DNA of 64,000 nucleotides. Source: Phorcus lineatus (lineage: Eukaryota; Mollusca; Gastropoda; Trochida; Trochidae). The notes under the pieces are model-generated. The model had not been told where the DNA came from. It did not search any database and saw only the letters and a list, made by a program, of their open reading frames with translations. Location: assembly GCA_921293015.1 (NCBI GenBank), contig OV121098.1:12189016-12253015 (forward strand), read 5' to 3'. The position numbers were made by a program, and so were the translations under genes. The first letter of the stretch is position 1; every line of letters starts with the position of its first letter. Positions 9,966-20,489 of this stretch are shown here, piece by piece.

Positions 9966-10275
9966 GTTATTCGCTCGCTACAATAAGCATATATTGGACT
10001 TTATGTTTATATATATATATACTTTATATACATTTTGGTCAAAATCAGCTATCTGTACATGTTTAAGCTCGAATCTGGAGCCTAAACCAAGAATCGGACA
10101 GGAAATTCGTATTGCTCAATCGATAGAACACAATGTGATGTAAATTCGATGAAAGTTTGGTTTAGAAATACGCATGTTTAAGAAAGTCATCGCGCTCAAT
10201 CTTAAACAGGTACAAAAAGCTGATTTTGACCAAAATCGCTGAATATATGCATATTGTGGTAGCGAGCGCAATAAC
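9966..10275. repeat. Foldback element, arms about 110 bp
   Basis: The left arm GTTATTCGCTCGCTACAATA ... TTTTGGTCAAAATCAGCT ... GTTTAAGC has its reverse complement in the right arm (AAACAGGTAC, AGCTGATTTTGACCAAAATC, TATTGTGGTAGCGAGCGC). Present in both segmental copies (other: 26629-26913), so it predates the duplication. Confidence 0.7.
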
Positions 10276-10386
10276 TTATCCACTGTATTCATGTCTTCAC
10301 AATATTCCAGGTCCACACCATTACAATTGTTTTCCCGAAAAAGCCTTCAACGTCATTTATGAAAGAAGTGCTGGGAAACTGAACAA

Positions 10387-10680
10387 GTAAGGGAAACATT
10401 TTACCCAAATGTTTCAATTTCACAACTTTTTAATCAATTCGGTAAACATGTATTTTAGAATATCTAAAGGCAATTCATATTTGATAAGTAATAGAATTTC
10501 AAACTTTCTATATCAGCTTTTAACCAACTCTGTGATATTTTGCTGATTGTTTTACCACCTTCGTGCTGTAACACCTTTTTGCTTCTGCAATCATTTTCAT
10601 TTCATTAAATTCCTCGCCGCTAATGGCTGAAATATTGCCCAAGTGGCGTTAAACAATAACTCATTCACTGACTCTTTTAT
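10387..10680 (-). mobile_element. Dispersed repeat with 'GTTTAACGCC' block (copy in duplication 1)
   Basis: Reverse-complement relative of 2193-2396, running from GTAAGGGAAACATTTTACCC to GTGGCGTTAAACAATAACTC. The equivalent unit in copy 2 is 27027-27300. Confidence 0.6.
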
Positions 10681-10689
10681 TTATGAAAG

Positions 10690-12180
10690 ACAATGAAGAC
10701 GCAATATAATATCTTTCTGTTTAACTTTAACATCTCTAAAAGCATATGTATTATAAATAGATTATCTGATACCAAACCAAGTTTCTTTCCAGAAAATTGG
10801 TTACTCTATCATTTAGGACAGACGTGAACAACTTTCCAAAACAAGATAATATTGTTATTGGGCGGTATGAATTCGGATCCTTGATGTCTCCTTTACGTGG
10901 ATACGATGATTAATTTTCTACAACTTCCAGTACTACTTAAATGAATATTTCATGTTTTCCCTAAATTTCCCTTTAATATAATATCATGTGTCTATTCACA
11001 CATTTTTATAAGATTTTGATATCAATTGAAGGTTACACCGGTTCGTTGGTGTTATATTTATTGTATTTTTCGCATTAATCGAAACACAGCCACTTCAACA
11101 AATACACCTACACTTTTCTCAATACACCTACATTGCTCAATACACATTTCGGGTAAACTCACCTAGAACTAGATACAAAGTCATGTCATTTGCCTGATTA
11201 AAAAGTATGCAAAAAAGTATGGAGTTTTTGGCGAGTTCTTAAATATTTGATGCTAAAGCACACATATCACTACTGGGTTCATTAACCAGAAAGTTTGTTT
11301 TAAAAAAACAACACACACACACTTCCCATTTATTTCATAGAAATTATAAGGTTATTTCAAGAAAATATTGTTTCCTTTGAATACAGCCAGATGGACAGAT
11401 AGATTTTTAATTCGACCGTTAAAAATAAATTTTTCAAACAAGAAAAAGCCTACGAAAGGCTTCCTTGTCAACCTCTATGTGTATCAGCTCATACACTCGG
11501 AAAAGTATAGGAATAACAATAACATATCAATCATTGTTGTAACTACAAACGAATCATCCACTTTACTACTAAGTTGTCACGAAAGTTAAGTTAAAGAAAA
11601 AGGTGTTTTGCGAAATATGAGACATATGTCACTAGTGTAAACATAAATGACATAGTTTCCTGTTATTTAAAAACCTATCGAGACAAATAACATTTCATAT
11701 CGATAAATACATGATATAACAATATCTGTTATACAAGGTAAATACAGACATCAAGAAGTAAAGAAATTGGCATTGCTGAAGGCTTATACAATTAGAAGAC
11801 TACATAAAACTTCAGTGGTAGATTTTGGGCTTGTATTTTTTTCGATATTAAATGAGTGATTTTATCTAATCTTTTTAACGATGAAACCGAGAACTTTAAT
11901 TTCTTTCAATCTCTACATCTATTTTTATTTACTTTTAATTCTTAAAACAAAATGAAATCTAACGGGTATTCAACATTGAAACCATCTAATTAATGTAAAT
12001 ATTTTCAGGTCATTAAAGCAAATACAACGCTTGTTGCAAACAATTAACAAGGATAGTGAAATTAAAACATCAATACCTTTCTCATTAACAGAGGCTTTGT
12101 TTTACTTTATTATTCCATAAACATATATATGATTGATTCAAATATTGACGGGATTTCATCACAGTTCCTCCATACGTATT
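10690..12180. other. Gene-free spacer between genes A1 and B1
   Basis: No supported gene. The sequence is largely collinear with copy 2. A stretch near 11290-11500 is replaced in copy 2 by unrelated sequence (about 28312-28435) that contains a B-box-like AGTTCGAATCTC. Confidence 0.6.
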
Positions 12181-12185
12181 TTTGT

Positions 12186-12480
12186 AACCACAAAACTAAT
12201 GAATGTTGACACTCACAAAGCAAATCCAAAAAACAACAATAGAATTCAAGTGTCACGGTTCCCGAGGTGCTGTTTTCAATAAGTTACCACAGAATTAATG
12301 AATAAGTCCGCAAAACAACAATAAAATCCAGGTGTCACGGGCTCCTGAGGTACTGTTTCAATAAGTAACCACAGAATTAATGAATAAGTCCGCAAAACAA
12401 CAATAAAATCCAGGTGTCACGGGCTTCTGGGGTACTGTTTTCAATAAGTAACCACAGAATTAATGAATAAGTCCGAGAAA
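12186..12480. repeat. Minisatellite, unit about 82 bp, downstream of gene B1
   Basis: The unit ACCACAGAATTAATGAATAA ... CAGGTGTCACGGGC starts at 12287, 12368 and 12451, preceded by a diverged unit. Copy 2 has only about two units (29142-29280), so unit number changed after the duplication. Confidence 0.7.
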
Positions 12481-12543
12481 CAAAGAAATTCAAGTGTGAT
12501 TGGTTCCTACGATGTTCCTTCTACTGTTTTGAATAAGTCCCCA

Positions 12544-12981
12544 TTATGCATTCTTCTGGTCAAATTGATACCTTTTCTCCGGAGTTTTCCCCCAGTGTTT
12601 CTCTCCGTATTGGCGTCCATTTCTACCCAGCCATATCTTCCCATACACTGTTCTCATCAGTGTGTATTCAGGGGTCACAATCACTGATACATCCCGTCCC
12701 GGGTTGTAGTTTCTTGCAATAACTCCTCTGCTTACAGTTTTAATTGATATATGAGGACTCTTTGAGTGAAAACCAAGGTAGTCTCCTGGAGCAATTGCCA
12801 CATATCCAGCCTTAATGTGGGATGTTTTGTCGTTATAGTCAACTTTCCCAAATACTTTCCCAATTTTATCTTTTTCCGCATTCGCTTCGACTTTCAGATC
12901 AAACTGTTGTGGAATATCAAGACACTTGCAATAGATGGTTTCTGAAGACCCATTTGCGACGTGAGATGTGCTTCCGCCCAT
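12544..12981 (-). CDS. Small protein family, type B, copy 1 (function unknown)
   Basis: A 145-residue protein, paralogous to type A with a longer C-terminus. The start at 12981 (MGGSTSHVAN) aligns with type A; the in-frame upstream Met at 13017 lies beyond a candidate acceptor (CAAG, exon start about 12990), so it is probably not used. MGGSTS fits N-myristoylation. Shared motifs: SETIYCKC, GYVAIAPGDYL, NYNPGRDVSVIVTPEYTL, WLGRNG. It then has a basic, type-B-only tail ending EKRYQFDQKNA. Adjacent 5' sequence is a 201-bp tandem repeat not found next to B2. Confidence 0.72.
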   Translation of the reverse strand: MGGSTSHVANGSSETIYCKCLDIPQQFDLKVEANAEKDKIGKVFGKVDYNDKTSHIKAGYVAIAPGDYLGFHSKSPHISIKTVSRGVIARNYNPGRDVSVIVTPEYTLMRTVYGKIWLGRNGRQYGEKHWGKTPEKRYQFDQKNA

Positions 12982-13011
12982 TTTGCCACTTGCTTGGTTA
13001 ATGTAACGTAG

Positions 13012-13385
13012 TAACATCGACCGTTATCGGGCTCTTTTATGTGATTCCGAGATCAGATGACAAGGGTGATAAGTCTAGAAAAGAACACCAACAGCTTGAC
13101 ATCAACTTGGACTCAATTTATTTATCAAACAATTCATCAACATAGTTACTTCAATTAGAAATTTATCATAATCAGGATTACATAAAAGTTCTACCCCTAT
13201 TCTCCACCAATGTAACATCGACCGTTATCGGGACCTTATGTGATTCCGGGGTCAGATGACACGGGCGATAAGTCTAGAAAAGAACACCGACAGCTTGACA
13301 TCAACTTGGACTCAATTTATTCATTAAACAATTCATCAACATAGTTACTTCAATTAGAAATTTATCATACGCAAGATTACCAAAA
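13012..13385. repeat. Two-unit tandem repeat, 201 bp, next to gene B1
   Basis: TAACATCGACCGTTATCGGG starts at 13012 and 13213, and both units continue through AGAACACC, GCTTGACATCAACTTGGACT and TTACTTCAATTAGAAATTTA. It begins exactly where the segmental duplication ends. Confidence 0.75.
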
Positions 13386-13479
13386 AGTTCATTAACGATC
13401 AAATTAATATCAAAGCAATCACATATAAGACATATCATTTACATAGTATTTACATTTATTCTTCACTACTTAGTATAGT

Positions 13480-14430
13480 GATGTGTCTTGTGTTCGGTTG
13501 CTAGCTTGCCTCACACAAGGGTCATTTAACAATACGTTAATTAACCTTACTTAAATAACAAAATATTTACGATAATTTGTGAAACATTATGATAACTAAT
13601 ATATGAATGATGAGTGAAAGAGCCTTGTTTTTAATATATTCTATTGAACCATAACTAATTTATAACGCTAATCTAATCATAGGAGATTAGTTAGCGCATG
13701 CTGCGGCACCCTGGCTTAAAAGCTTCAGGTATGGTGTGCGCATGCGCGACAACGTGATACATGAGCTTGGAGTCAAGAGTTTAGTTTACAGGCTGAGTGT
13801 ATAACTTTTAACTGATAGACTCCAATACAGCTCTTTTGCCTTAGAGGAATACCACTGTATACATATAAAAATAGAGCCATGGGCTCTGTAGCTCATCAGA
13901 CTTTTGATAGAAATAGGTGTTTGGGTTTAGACCATGGGGTCATGGGCAGTGTAGGAAAGATAGCCTGTCCCAACGTCCGAGACGGGTAATTTTGGTTGAG
14001 GACGGGCTGTAAAATTATTCAGTCCGTCCTTGTGTCGGGTCAATTTTGTCTAACCATAAATGCATTTATATCTAATAACCCCGAGAGAAAAAATCAACAA
14101 AAGTAAATAGCCACATAAATTACGGAATAAAGGGCACTTAGCAGGTTTTGTTCATTAATAATTCAATTACGGCAAAACTATAATATTTTTTTTCAAATTA
14201 TGCTCTCTTGGAAAAGAAAATTCAGATATAAGTATATCAAATCAAGTGACAAACGTGTTTACTTGAGTCAGGCAACTGAAACGTCAATCAAAGTCTTGGT
14301 CGACCTAGTGAAATAGCTGAAAGATTGCCGACATGTTAAACCCAAACTCACTCACACCAAGCTTGAGGGATGGTCTATTATTGTGCGGGGTGACAAGACT
14401 TTAGACAGTGTTTGAAGGGCTAACAAAAAG
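13480..14430. other. Gene-free spacer with retroposon tail
   Basis: No supported gene. At 14318-14362 lies GCCGACATGTTAAACCCAAA followed by CTCACTCACAC, the same 3' tail as the repeat ending near 33025, so a retroposon 3' end is present here. Confidence 0.4.
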
Positions 14431-14433
14431 AAG

Positions 14434-15000
14434 ATGAAAATAGGTTTTTCAGGTTTGACCCCTGTGACCCCATTTGGGGTCAAGTGGTCACCAAACCTAC
14501 AATTTAGAATCCCCAGTGTCCAAGGCGTCTTCACACAATTTTTCAGCTCTCTAGACCTTTTGGAACTAGGGAAAAAGATGAAATTAGGTTTGTTAGGTTT
14601 TGACCCCGGTGACCCCATTTGGGGTCATGGGGTCACCAAACCTACAATTTAGAATCCCCGTAGGCCAAGGAGTCTACACACACCTTTTCAGCTCTCTAGA
14701 CCTTTTGGAACTAGGGAAAAAGATGAAATTAGTTTTTTTAGGTTTTGAATCCTGTGACCCCATTTGGGGTCATGGGGTCATCAAACCTAAAATTTAGAAT
14801 CCCCGTTGGCCACGGAGTCTACAGGCACATTTTCAGCTATCTAGACCTATTGGAACTGGAAAAGAAGATGGAAATAGGTTTTTCAGGTTTGACCCCTGTG
14901 ACCCCATTTGGGGTCAAGTGGTCACCAAACCTACAATTTAGAATTCCCATTTGCCAAGGAGTATGCCCATAAAATTTCAGCTCTCTAGAGTCATTGGTTC
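14434..15000. repeat. Tandem array, four units of about 145 bp
   Basis: The palindromic core GTGACCCCATTTGGGGTCA occurs at 14464, 14609, 14754 and 14898. Between cores lie AATTTAGAATCCCC and TTCAGCTCTCTAGACCTTTT. Open frames run through each unit, but because the unit is not a multiple of three the frames shift, so I treat it as satellite-like, not coding. Confidence 0.8.
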
Positions 15001-15329
15001 TGGAGAAGAATCTGGTCTTTCAGACCTGATGAGCTAAAAATTAAGGACAAATATAACCATAGATATACAAACACTGGATTACATGATATTTGTAATACGA
15101 GTACTTTCAATAGTAATTTGTATTACGAATCGTTGTAATCCATGTTTATGACGTATATCTAAGACGTCCCGAAATACACGTACAATATAACGACATACAC
15201 AACACAGTCTCGTTATATGGGGGTAAATATCTTCGTGTAACTGCACCATAGGGTACGATTTCTAAGTGATATCTTAATCTACCCGCATGTTATCAGATAT
15301 CATACCTCAATAAAGAAATAATTTACATT

Positions 15330-15402
15330 GGCAAGGAGTGGAACCGAACCACCCAACTACTGATTTGAAGCCTAACAACTTATCAACTGCACCACTGTGA
15401 CA
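15330..15402 (-). tRNA. Degenerate tRNA-like sequence (pseudogene or SINE head)
   Basis: On the minus strand 73 nt read with an A-box-like TGGTGCAGTTGATAAG and a B-box-like GGTTCGGTTCC. The T stem (GGGTG/CACTC) pairs, but only about four of seven acceptor pairs form. Not a functional tRNA in my view. Confidence 0.3.
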
Positions 15403-16016
15403 GTGACGTCAGATGGAAGTAGTTATCAGAGTTTTATGTATGTGATTTTGTGGATATGATAGAATTAGTCACTCGCTGACGAGTTTGTGTCGGGAAGCAA
15501 GGAGCCATAACATTTGTTCTGCCATGTAATTTATAACAATAGATATTAATTGCGGTGTTGTTTATATATAATGAAGTACGATAAAGGCACGTTATTTTAG
15601 CATTCTTGTTGCTTAATCATTTAAGTATCCACATTCATATCTTCTAAAAATGATAACAAAAACCCCTCAGCGAAGAGAAAGAGAGAAAGTCACGTAACAG
15701 TTTACAAAGGTGTAACGCGAATCGTCAAGATCAACGTTTGTTGTCACAGCCCTTAAGCTTGTAGAACAAGTACCGCGATCAGGTTGTTGGTCAGGCTGCT
15801 GGTCAACTGGCGTTGGGTGAACACGTTTGGCACCATTTAGAAGTCTGCTGAGAAACAATATCATATGTAGGCCTATATACTTTAATGAAAAGGAAATTGA
15901 AATGAGTGAACTATTTTTAAGTAAGTACTGTTTGTTGAATCATTCTTTAGAAAAAACATGATGACATTTTTGTAACAAATATTTATTCTTCATTAAATCC
16001 CATTACGTACCTGAAT

Positions 16017-16220
16017 GAGTTCGGTGTCCTGTTTGTGCCATGATTAGCTGTTCATCTACGCCAGCTCTGAAGAGTGTTGTGGCTGCTGTAGCACGTAAAG
16101 AATGCTTGGTGTAATGTCCAGTCAGTCCTGCGTCCTTGACCATTTCCGGGATGACCTTCTGCAGCGTGTTCTGTCCAATTTCTTGCCTGCTAAACCAAAC
16201 TTTGTCGTTTGGCAGCAGAT
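16017..16220 (-). pseudogene. Tyrosine recombinase domain exon (Crypton/DIRS-like), partial
   Basis: The minus strand reads VWFSRQEIGQNTLQKVIPEM, then VKDAG and HYTKHSLRATAATTLFRAGV followed by DEQLIMAQTGH. HSLRAT...GVDEQLI...TGH is the C-terminal part of the tyrosine recombinase catalytic domain (H-x-x-R and GH; family knowledge). A GTACGT donor follows at about 16016. A possible next exon reads RLLNGAKRVHPTPVDQQPDQ (about 15667-15845), but the join gives a stop. Upstream, a MITE fragment interrupts the locus. Probably a broken copy. Confidence 0.55.
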
Positions 16221-16280
16221 AGAGCTACATATTTACGTATGCGTACATGCATGCATACATACATGTACATACATACAAAA

Positions 16281-16542
16281 ATACCAAATGAGGCGTTTGT
16301 GTTCTTGTAAAGACGACTCAAAGTGCAAGGTGCATATTTGCGAATAAAGTTTGGCCTTTGGGAAGATTACGGCAATAACTTAGACGATTTGAATGATAAC
16401 TTTTGAAACGGCGTCGCTGATTGCACAACTAACTTTGATTGCGTCCAACCAGCGTTCTATATTTCGTGCACAAGAAACCTTCGAATTAAGACAGAGGTTG
16501 TATAGAGTTTTATGACGGAGCTACCTCTGTTGGGAGAGAATG
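16281..16542. mobile_element. Truncated MITE (3' half of the 7103-7518 family)
   Basis: GAGGCGTTTGTGTTCTTGTA through AGAAACCTTCGAATTAAGAC to the terminal GGGAGAGAATG match the MITE family; the left terminus is missing. Confidence 0.7.
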
Positions 16543-16704
16543 GTTATAGATATTTATGTTTTAAGTTTTTCTGCTGGTTTCGAGAGCTTTATCCTCATTT
16601 TATTTTAACAGGTTCAAACTTTTGGTAATGATAGATTCACTAGCTGAAGATCACTAAATATTGCCGACGTAGGAGAAATGACCAAATCCTGTCAACAACA
16701 TATT

Positions 16705-16800
16705 GAAGGTAGCACTGTGCCCAAACCTAACTGCGTGTAGAACAGTTCTCTACCGCAATCAAAGTTTCTAGATTCGAACCACGGATTGCTTGTTTCCATC
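16705..16800 (-). mobile_element. SINE fragment
   Basis: GCCCAAACCTAACTGCGTGT, then AGAACAGTTCTCTACCGCA and a B-box remnant GATTCGAACCA, match the head-proximal part of the SINE at 27476-27837. Confidence 0.55.
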
Positions 16801-17317
16801 TAGATAGGAAGAAAACCTTTTAAGTGCAGAGTTTTTTTATGCGAAGTACATGTAAAGAGCATCACAATCTAGTAAGAGCAATAATTTGTTTTATATTTTC
16901 TTTGAAGAAATACCATGATAGAGACCAATGACTTTAACTTCCCACAGCAAGCCAATTGATCAATGTAAGTCAGTTCTTTTTATATGATATGATAAAGATT
17001 GCCAACCTTGGACCGAATGATAATTGTATTTGATATTGTATTACAGATAATATATCCATATAGGGGGTACAATTAGCGGAAATACTTCATAACACAGTTA
17101 AGAATAAATATCAACAACTATTTAGGTTCACATCCACCTGAAAAAAGCAGAAAAAACGTGTTTTTTAAACACTTCCGGAAAACAGACGCGAAACGTTTTA
17201 TTAGCCAATCAGGTGCAAGGGGGGTTGTGACGACATAGACAGGACTCGTTAACGACTGGCTGATCTGTGTCATTGTTTACATTATAGATTTCAGCGGTCG
17301 TGAACATATATAAACTA

Positions 17318-18809
17318 GTGTCCAAAAGAAACGATACCACCTGTTTGCAACGACAGAAAAGAAAAACTAAACAAAGCAGAAGTTTAGGATTAGTGTTATT
17401 CTTTTGAGAAATCCTTTCACAACATCTGTACACAAAATCATTTCAATCCAATCTGTACAATCAATATGACAAGCCGTTAAAGATCGGTGGGGTCGAAAAA
17501 TAAACATTTCGTTAGAACACTGATCACAGAAACAACGGGAAATGACACACCACACGTCTAAAAATCAAGTCAGTAGCGGGTATGTCCACCGTGAGCATCA
17601 ATACATGCCTGAACACGCCTGCGGACTGATGACGTCAAACGTCTGATGATGTTGGGAGTGATTCGTTGCCATTCCTCGAGGAGACATCGTTCCAAGTCCT
17701 GCACGTTGACTGGAGGCACATGGCGACGTCGGATTCGCCGATCGAGGTGGTCCCATAAGAGCTCGATGGGATTCAAGTCCGGTGAACATGCGGGCCATGG
17801 CCATTGCTGTGTGTGGCCTTGCATTGTCATGTTGGAAAATGATTCCACGAGGCTGTTGCTGAAGAAAGGGCACCACAACAGGCCGTAAGATGTCATCACG
17901 ATAACGCTGTGCATTCAGGTTTCCACGAATTACGACAAGCCTTGTTGTGACGTCACCACATATGCCACCCCAAACCATTAACCCTCCATCTCCAAATGGC
18001 CGGACCTGTAGGACACAGTTAGGCGCCAAACGTTCACCAACTCTTCGGTATACAAGCTGCCGTCCATCGTTTCGGAAAATGAGGAATCTGCTCTCATCAG
18101 AGAACATAACGCGTGCCCACTCCTGCCGTTGCCAACGTAGAACTCGCCTGGCCCATATCAGTCTGTCGTGCCGGTGTCGAGGCGTCAGGTGCGGTCCGCG
18201 GTAGGGATTACGTGGCCGGATACCATACTGCCGTAGTCTCCCGTAGACTGTCTGTCGACTGGTCCTGTGTTCCAGTGCTGTCACCGCCGTGGATGTCGCT
18301 GTTACGGTGCGGTTTCTCAGGTGTAATACCCGGATGTAACGATCCTCACGGGGCGTGGTTACACGTGGTCTTCCACTCCTGGGCCTGTCTGACGTATGAC
18401 CTGTCAGACGTAACCGCTGCATCAACCTGGTGATAGTGATGTGTGCGCAGCCCAACCTTCTGGCGACGTCGACATGTGACGCTCCTTGTTGAACCATTCC
18501 AACGGCTCTCTCTCTCTCTGGATGGCTGTCAGACGTGGCATAACTTGTGGTTTTTTTGTTGCTGTGATATCAACGTGTCTGATCAGTCGTTTTATACAGT
18601 TTTCATGCACGTGCAGAACATGCTAGAGCGGGAAATGTCACTTTCACGTCAGTTACGTTTTTTCCCTGAAGTGATCAAGTGTTCCCGGTATTTTTTATGG
18701 ATTATGCTGTGTTTGGGATGTGCAATACGAATTGGCATGTTTTCATACTAACAATTTCACTTTTAAAAAAAAGAATTGGAAAAAAAGTTGGTATCGTTTC
18801 TTTTGGACA
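17318..18809 (-). mobile_element. Tc1/mariner transposon, about 1.49 kb
   Basis: Terminal inverted repeats TGTCCAAAAGAAACGATACC (left, from 17319) and GGTATCGTTTCTTTTGGACA (right, ends 18809). Both ends abut TA (17316-17317 and 18810-18811), the target used by this superfamily. The interior carries one transposase gene on the minus strand, now broken. Confidence 0.85.
17570..18541 (-). pseudogene. Tc1-type DDE transposase, frameshifted
   Basis: Start MPRLTAIQRER at 18541. After a GA run (about 18511-18520) the frame shifts, then a 299-codon frame carries the helix-turn-helix part (VARRLGCAHITITRL, RPRSGRPRVTTPRED) and the first catalytic Asp (MFSDESRF), a GGLMVWGGI motif and the second Asp (FQHDNARPHTA). 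After a second break near 17800 the frame resumes at WPACSPDLNPIELLWDHLDR with the last catalytic residue, ending at 17570. The distance from the second Asp to the Glu is shorter than the usual 34 residues, so the copy has also lost coding bases and is inactive. Confidence 0.85.
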
Positions 18810-18830
18810 TAGAGATTATTACCAGAGTAT

Positions 18831-18944
18831 GTTTTGATATCGTAAATATCACTATATAAACAATAAAAATTGTATTAGGCGAGGTTTACCGAGCCTAATA
18901 CATAGTTTTTATTGTTTATATAGTGATATTTACGATATCAAAAC
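18831..18944. repeat. Near-perfect palindrome, arms about 50 bp
   Basis: GTTTTGATATCGTAAATATC and on to TGTATTAGGC (left) mirrors GCCTAATACA ... GATATTTACGATATCAAAAC (right) around the 12-bp loop GAGGTTTACCGA. It lies 20 bp beyond the right end of the mariner element. Confidence 0.8.
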
Positions 18945-18949
18945 CATGT

Positions 18950-20360
18950 CCAAGAATCAGGGACATTCAGAGCTGACGCAGTGAGTGAAGCGCTCGAACC
19001 AGTGAACCGTGAAATGGTGATGCTTTCTGTAGGACCAGTTTTTTAGAGCCATGTAACTGCTTTACCATTCATATGACAAACCGTGCCAGCATCAATTGTG
19101 AAATAGCATTCAATTACCAATAAAAAGATATTTTTTACATATTTTTACTGCAAATACCCATGGTGCCATTTGAAATACAAAACACCTATGTCAGCTCTGT
19201 ACAACGCCATGCTATTTCGGAGAAATATGCGCTTTTCACTATTTTTAAACTTGATTTGTGACAAAACTATAACGTTGTGCAGGCGTGCCAGCATTGATTT
19301 CTAATCTACATATATTGATGGACAGTAAAATCTAAAAACATTGCATTTCAAAAGATGCACCATGGTGCGCTTTCCAGTCAAAAATTGGTACAGAAAAATT
19401 TACTAAAATTCTTAGAAACAAGGCGAGTTGCTCCCCTTTACTTAGCTGGGACTTCAAGCGGGATTGCTGGTCAGCTTAAGGTTTAGAGCTTTTGGTTGAT
19501 TAAGCTTGGTCTTACGTTTAGCAATTCATATTTTTTGGAAAATATAATACTTATTGAACATAAATTAATATTTTGCAATATATTTGTAAAATGAAAAAAC
19601 GATAGTTACTAATGAAATATTTTTATTATGATTTTACAATAAATTACATGTTAGGGCGTCAATTGTTCTCAGAACAATGTGATATTATCTACAAAAATGT
19701 TTTCATTTGTTGTTGACTAAATTTTGGTTTTATCTCGAATTCATCTTTTGTCTCACGTTTTTTTTATGATACTCCAAAAAGAAGATAATGTGGAGGAATG
19801 TGTTCAATCATGGTTAATATGCGTGTTAGAAACGTACTTAATTAATGATATGAACAATAAGGAACAAAAGGGTTATATTTTATACCAAGCTTTACAATCA
19901 AAACGTTGACCACCACATATATCAGCAGCATACTAAGAAGTTATCAAAATCTATGAGCACGTGCAAACATCAAATATTACTAAGCGGATGTTAAATTTTC
20001 ATATTCAGAAGATAAAAATTAAGTGCTCTGGAATTTAAGAAATGCTTATTGGGTGCACTTTCGTATATTTGCTACAATCGAGCCTTCACGATAACATTAA
20101 TTGGGGAATCTTATTACGTCACATCCGGTTATATCATTTGCTACATTCTCAAACTGATGATATCTTGTAATTTGAGACCATACTGTCCAGTGGAGCACAC
20201 TATTCAAAGCAATTGACAGTAGGGGGCAACTGTGGGTGGCGGTTTTTAAAATGCTTACATAATGATTACGACCACATGTACATGCTCGGTACTAACTATC
20301 GCATAAAGTTTACTGAGACAGATAGGATTCGCAGTCATCTTTATTACAATGTAGGTTAAT
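18950..20360. other. Gene-free A+T-rich spacer
   Basis: Read on both strands, it shows no supported gene, RNA or named repeat. Short open frames here have no domain features. Confidence 0.5.
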
Positions 20361-20363
20361 GAC

Positions 20364-20482
20364 GACAATGATATATGGATATACAACTTCTTGATTTCAC
20401 AATGGCGACGTTTCATTATAGATCCTTTTACTATTTCGCCACTGTGAAATAAAGAAGTTGTATATCCATATATCATTATCGC
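20364..20482. mobile_element. Foldback element, 'CTTCTTTATT' family
   Basis: CAATGATATATGGATATACA, then ACTTCTTGATTTCACAATGG, is mirrored by CCACTGTGAAATAAAGAAGT, TGTATATCCATATATCATT. The centre holds GCGACGTTTC, as in the related copies at 6308, 30971 and 46533. Confidence 0.7.
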
Positions 20483-20489
20483 CCTTATA

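Larger units (their letters stand above)
6843..13013. repeat. Segmental duplication, copy 1
   Basis: This segment is collinear with 23182-29804 over its whole length, with the same order: MITE, gene A, upstream block, foldback, dispersed repeat, minisatellite, gene B. Start: GTCTCTCCCTTTACTTTGT. End: the GGTTAATGTAACGTAGTA just beyond gene B, after which the two copies differ completely. The offset grows from about 16.34 to 16.79 kb because copy 2 has extra insertions. Confidence 0.9.

Noticed and set aside
12982..13017. Upstream Met giving a 157-residue B1 protein
   Set aside because: The extra 12 residues precede the family-wide MGG start and lie across a probable splice acceptor.
13012..13385. 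Pair of LTRs of a retrotransposon
   Set aside because: The two units are directly adjacent with no internal region, primer-binding site or gag/pol sequence.
14434..14972. Open frames of 65-75 codons with repeated 'TPVTPFGV..SPNLQFRIP' sequence
   Set aside because: They come from a 145-bp tandem repeat that is not a multiple of three; similar frames appear on both strands, so coding is unlikely.
15020..15060. Hammerhead ribozyme core (CTGATGAG)
   Set aside because: No stem II followed by GAAA at the right distance. Similar CTGATGAG hits near 55570 and 62060 also fail.
17598..18497. The 299-codon open frame as an intact host gene
   Set aside because: It is the middle part of a Tc1 transposase, lacking the start and the last catalytic region; it lies between transposon TIRs.
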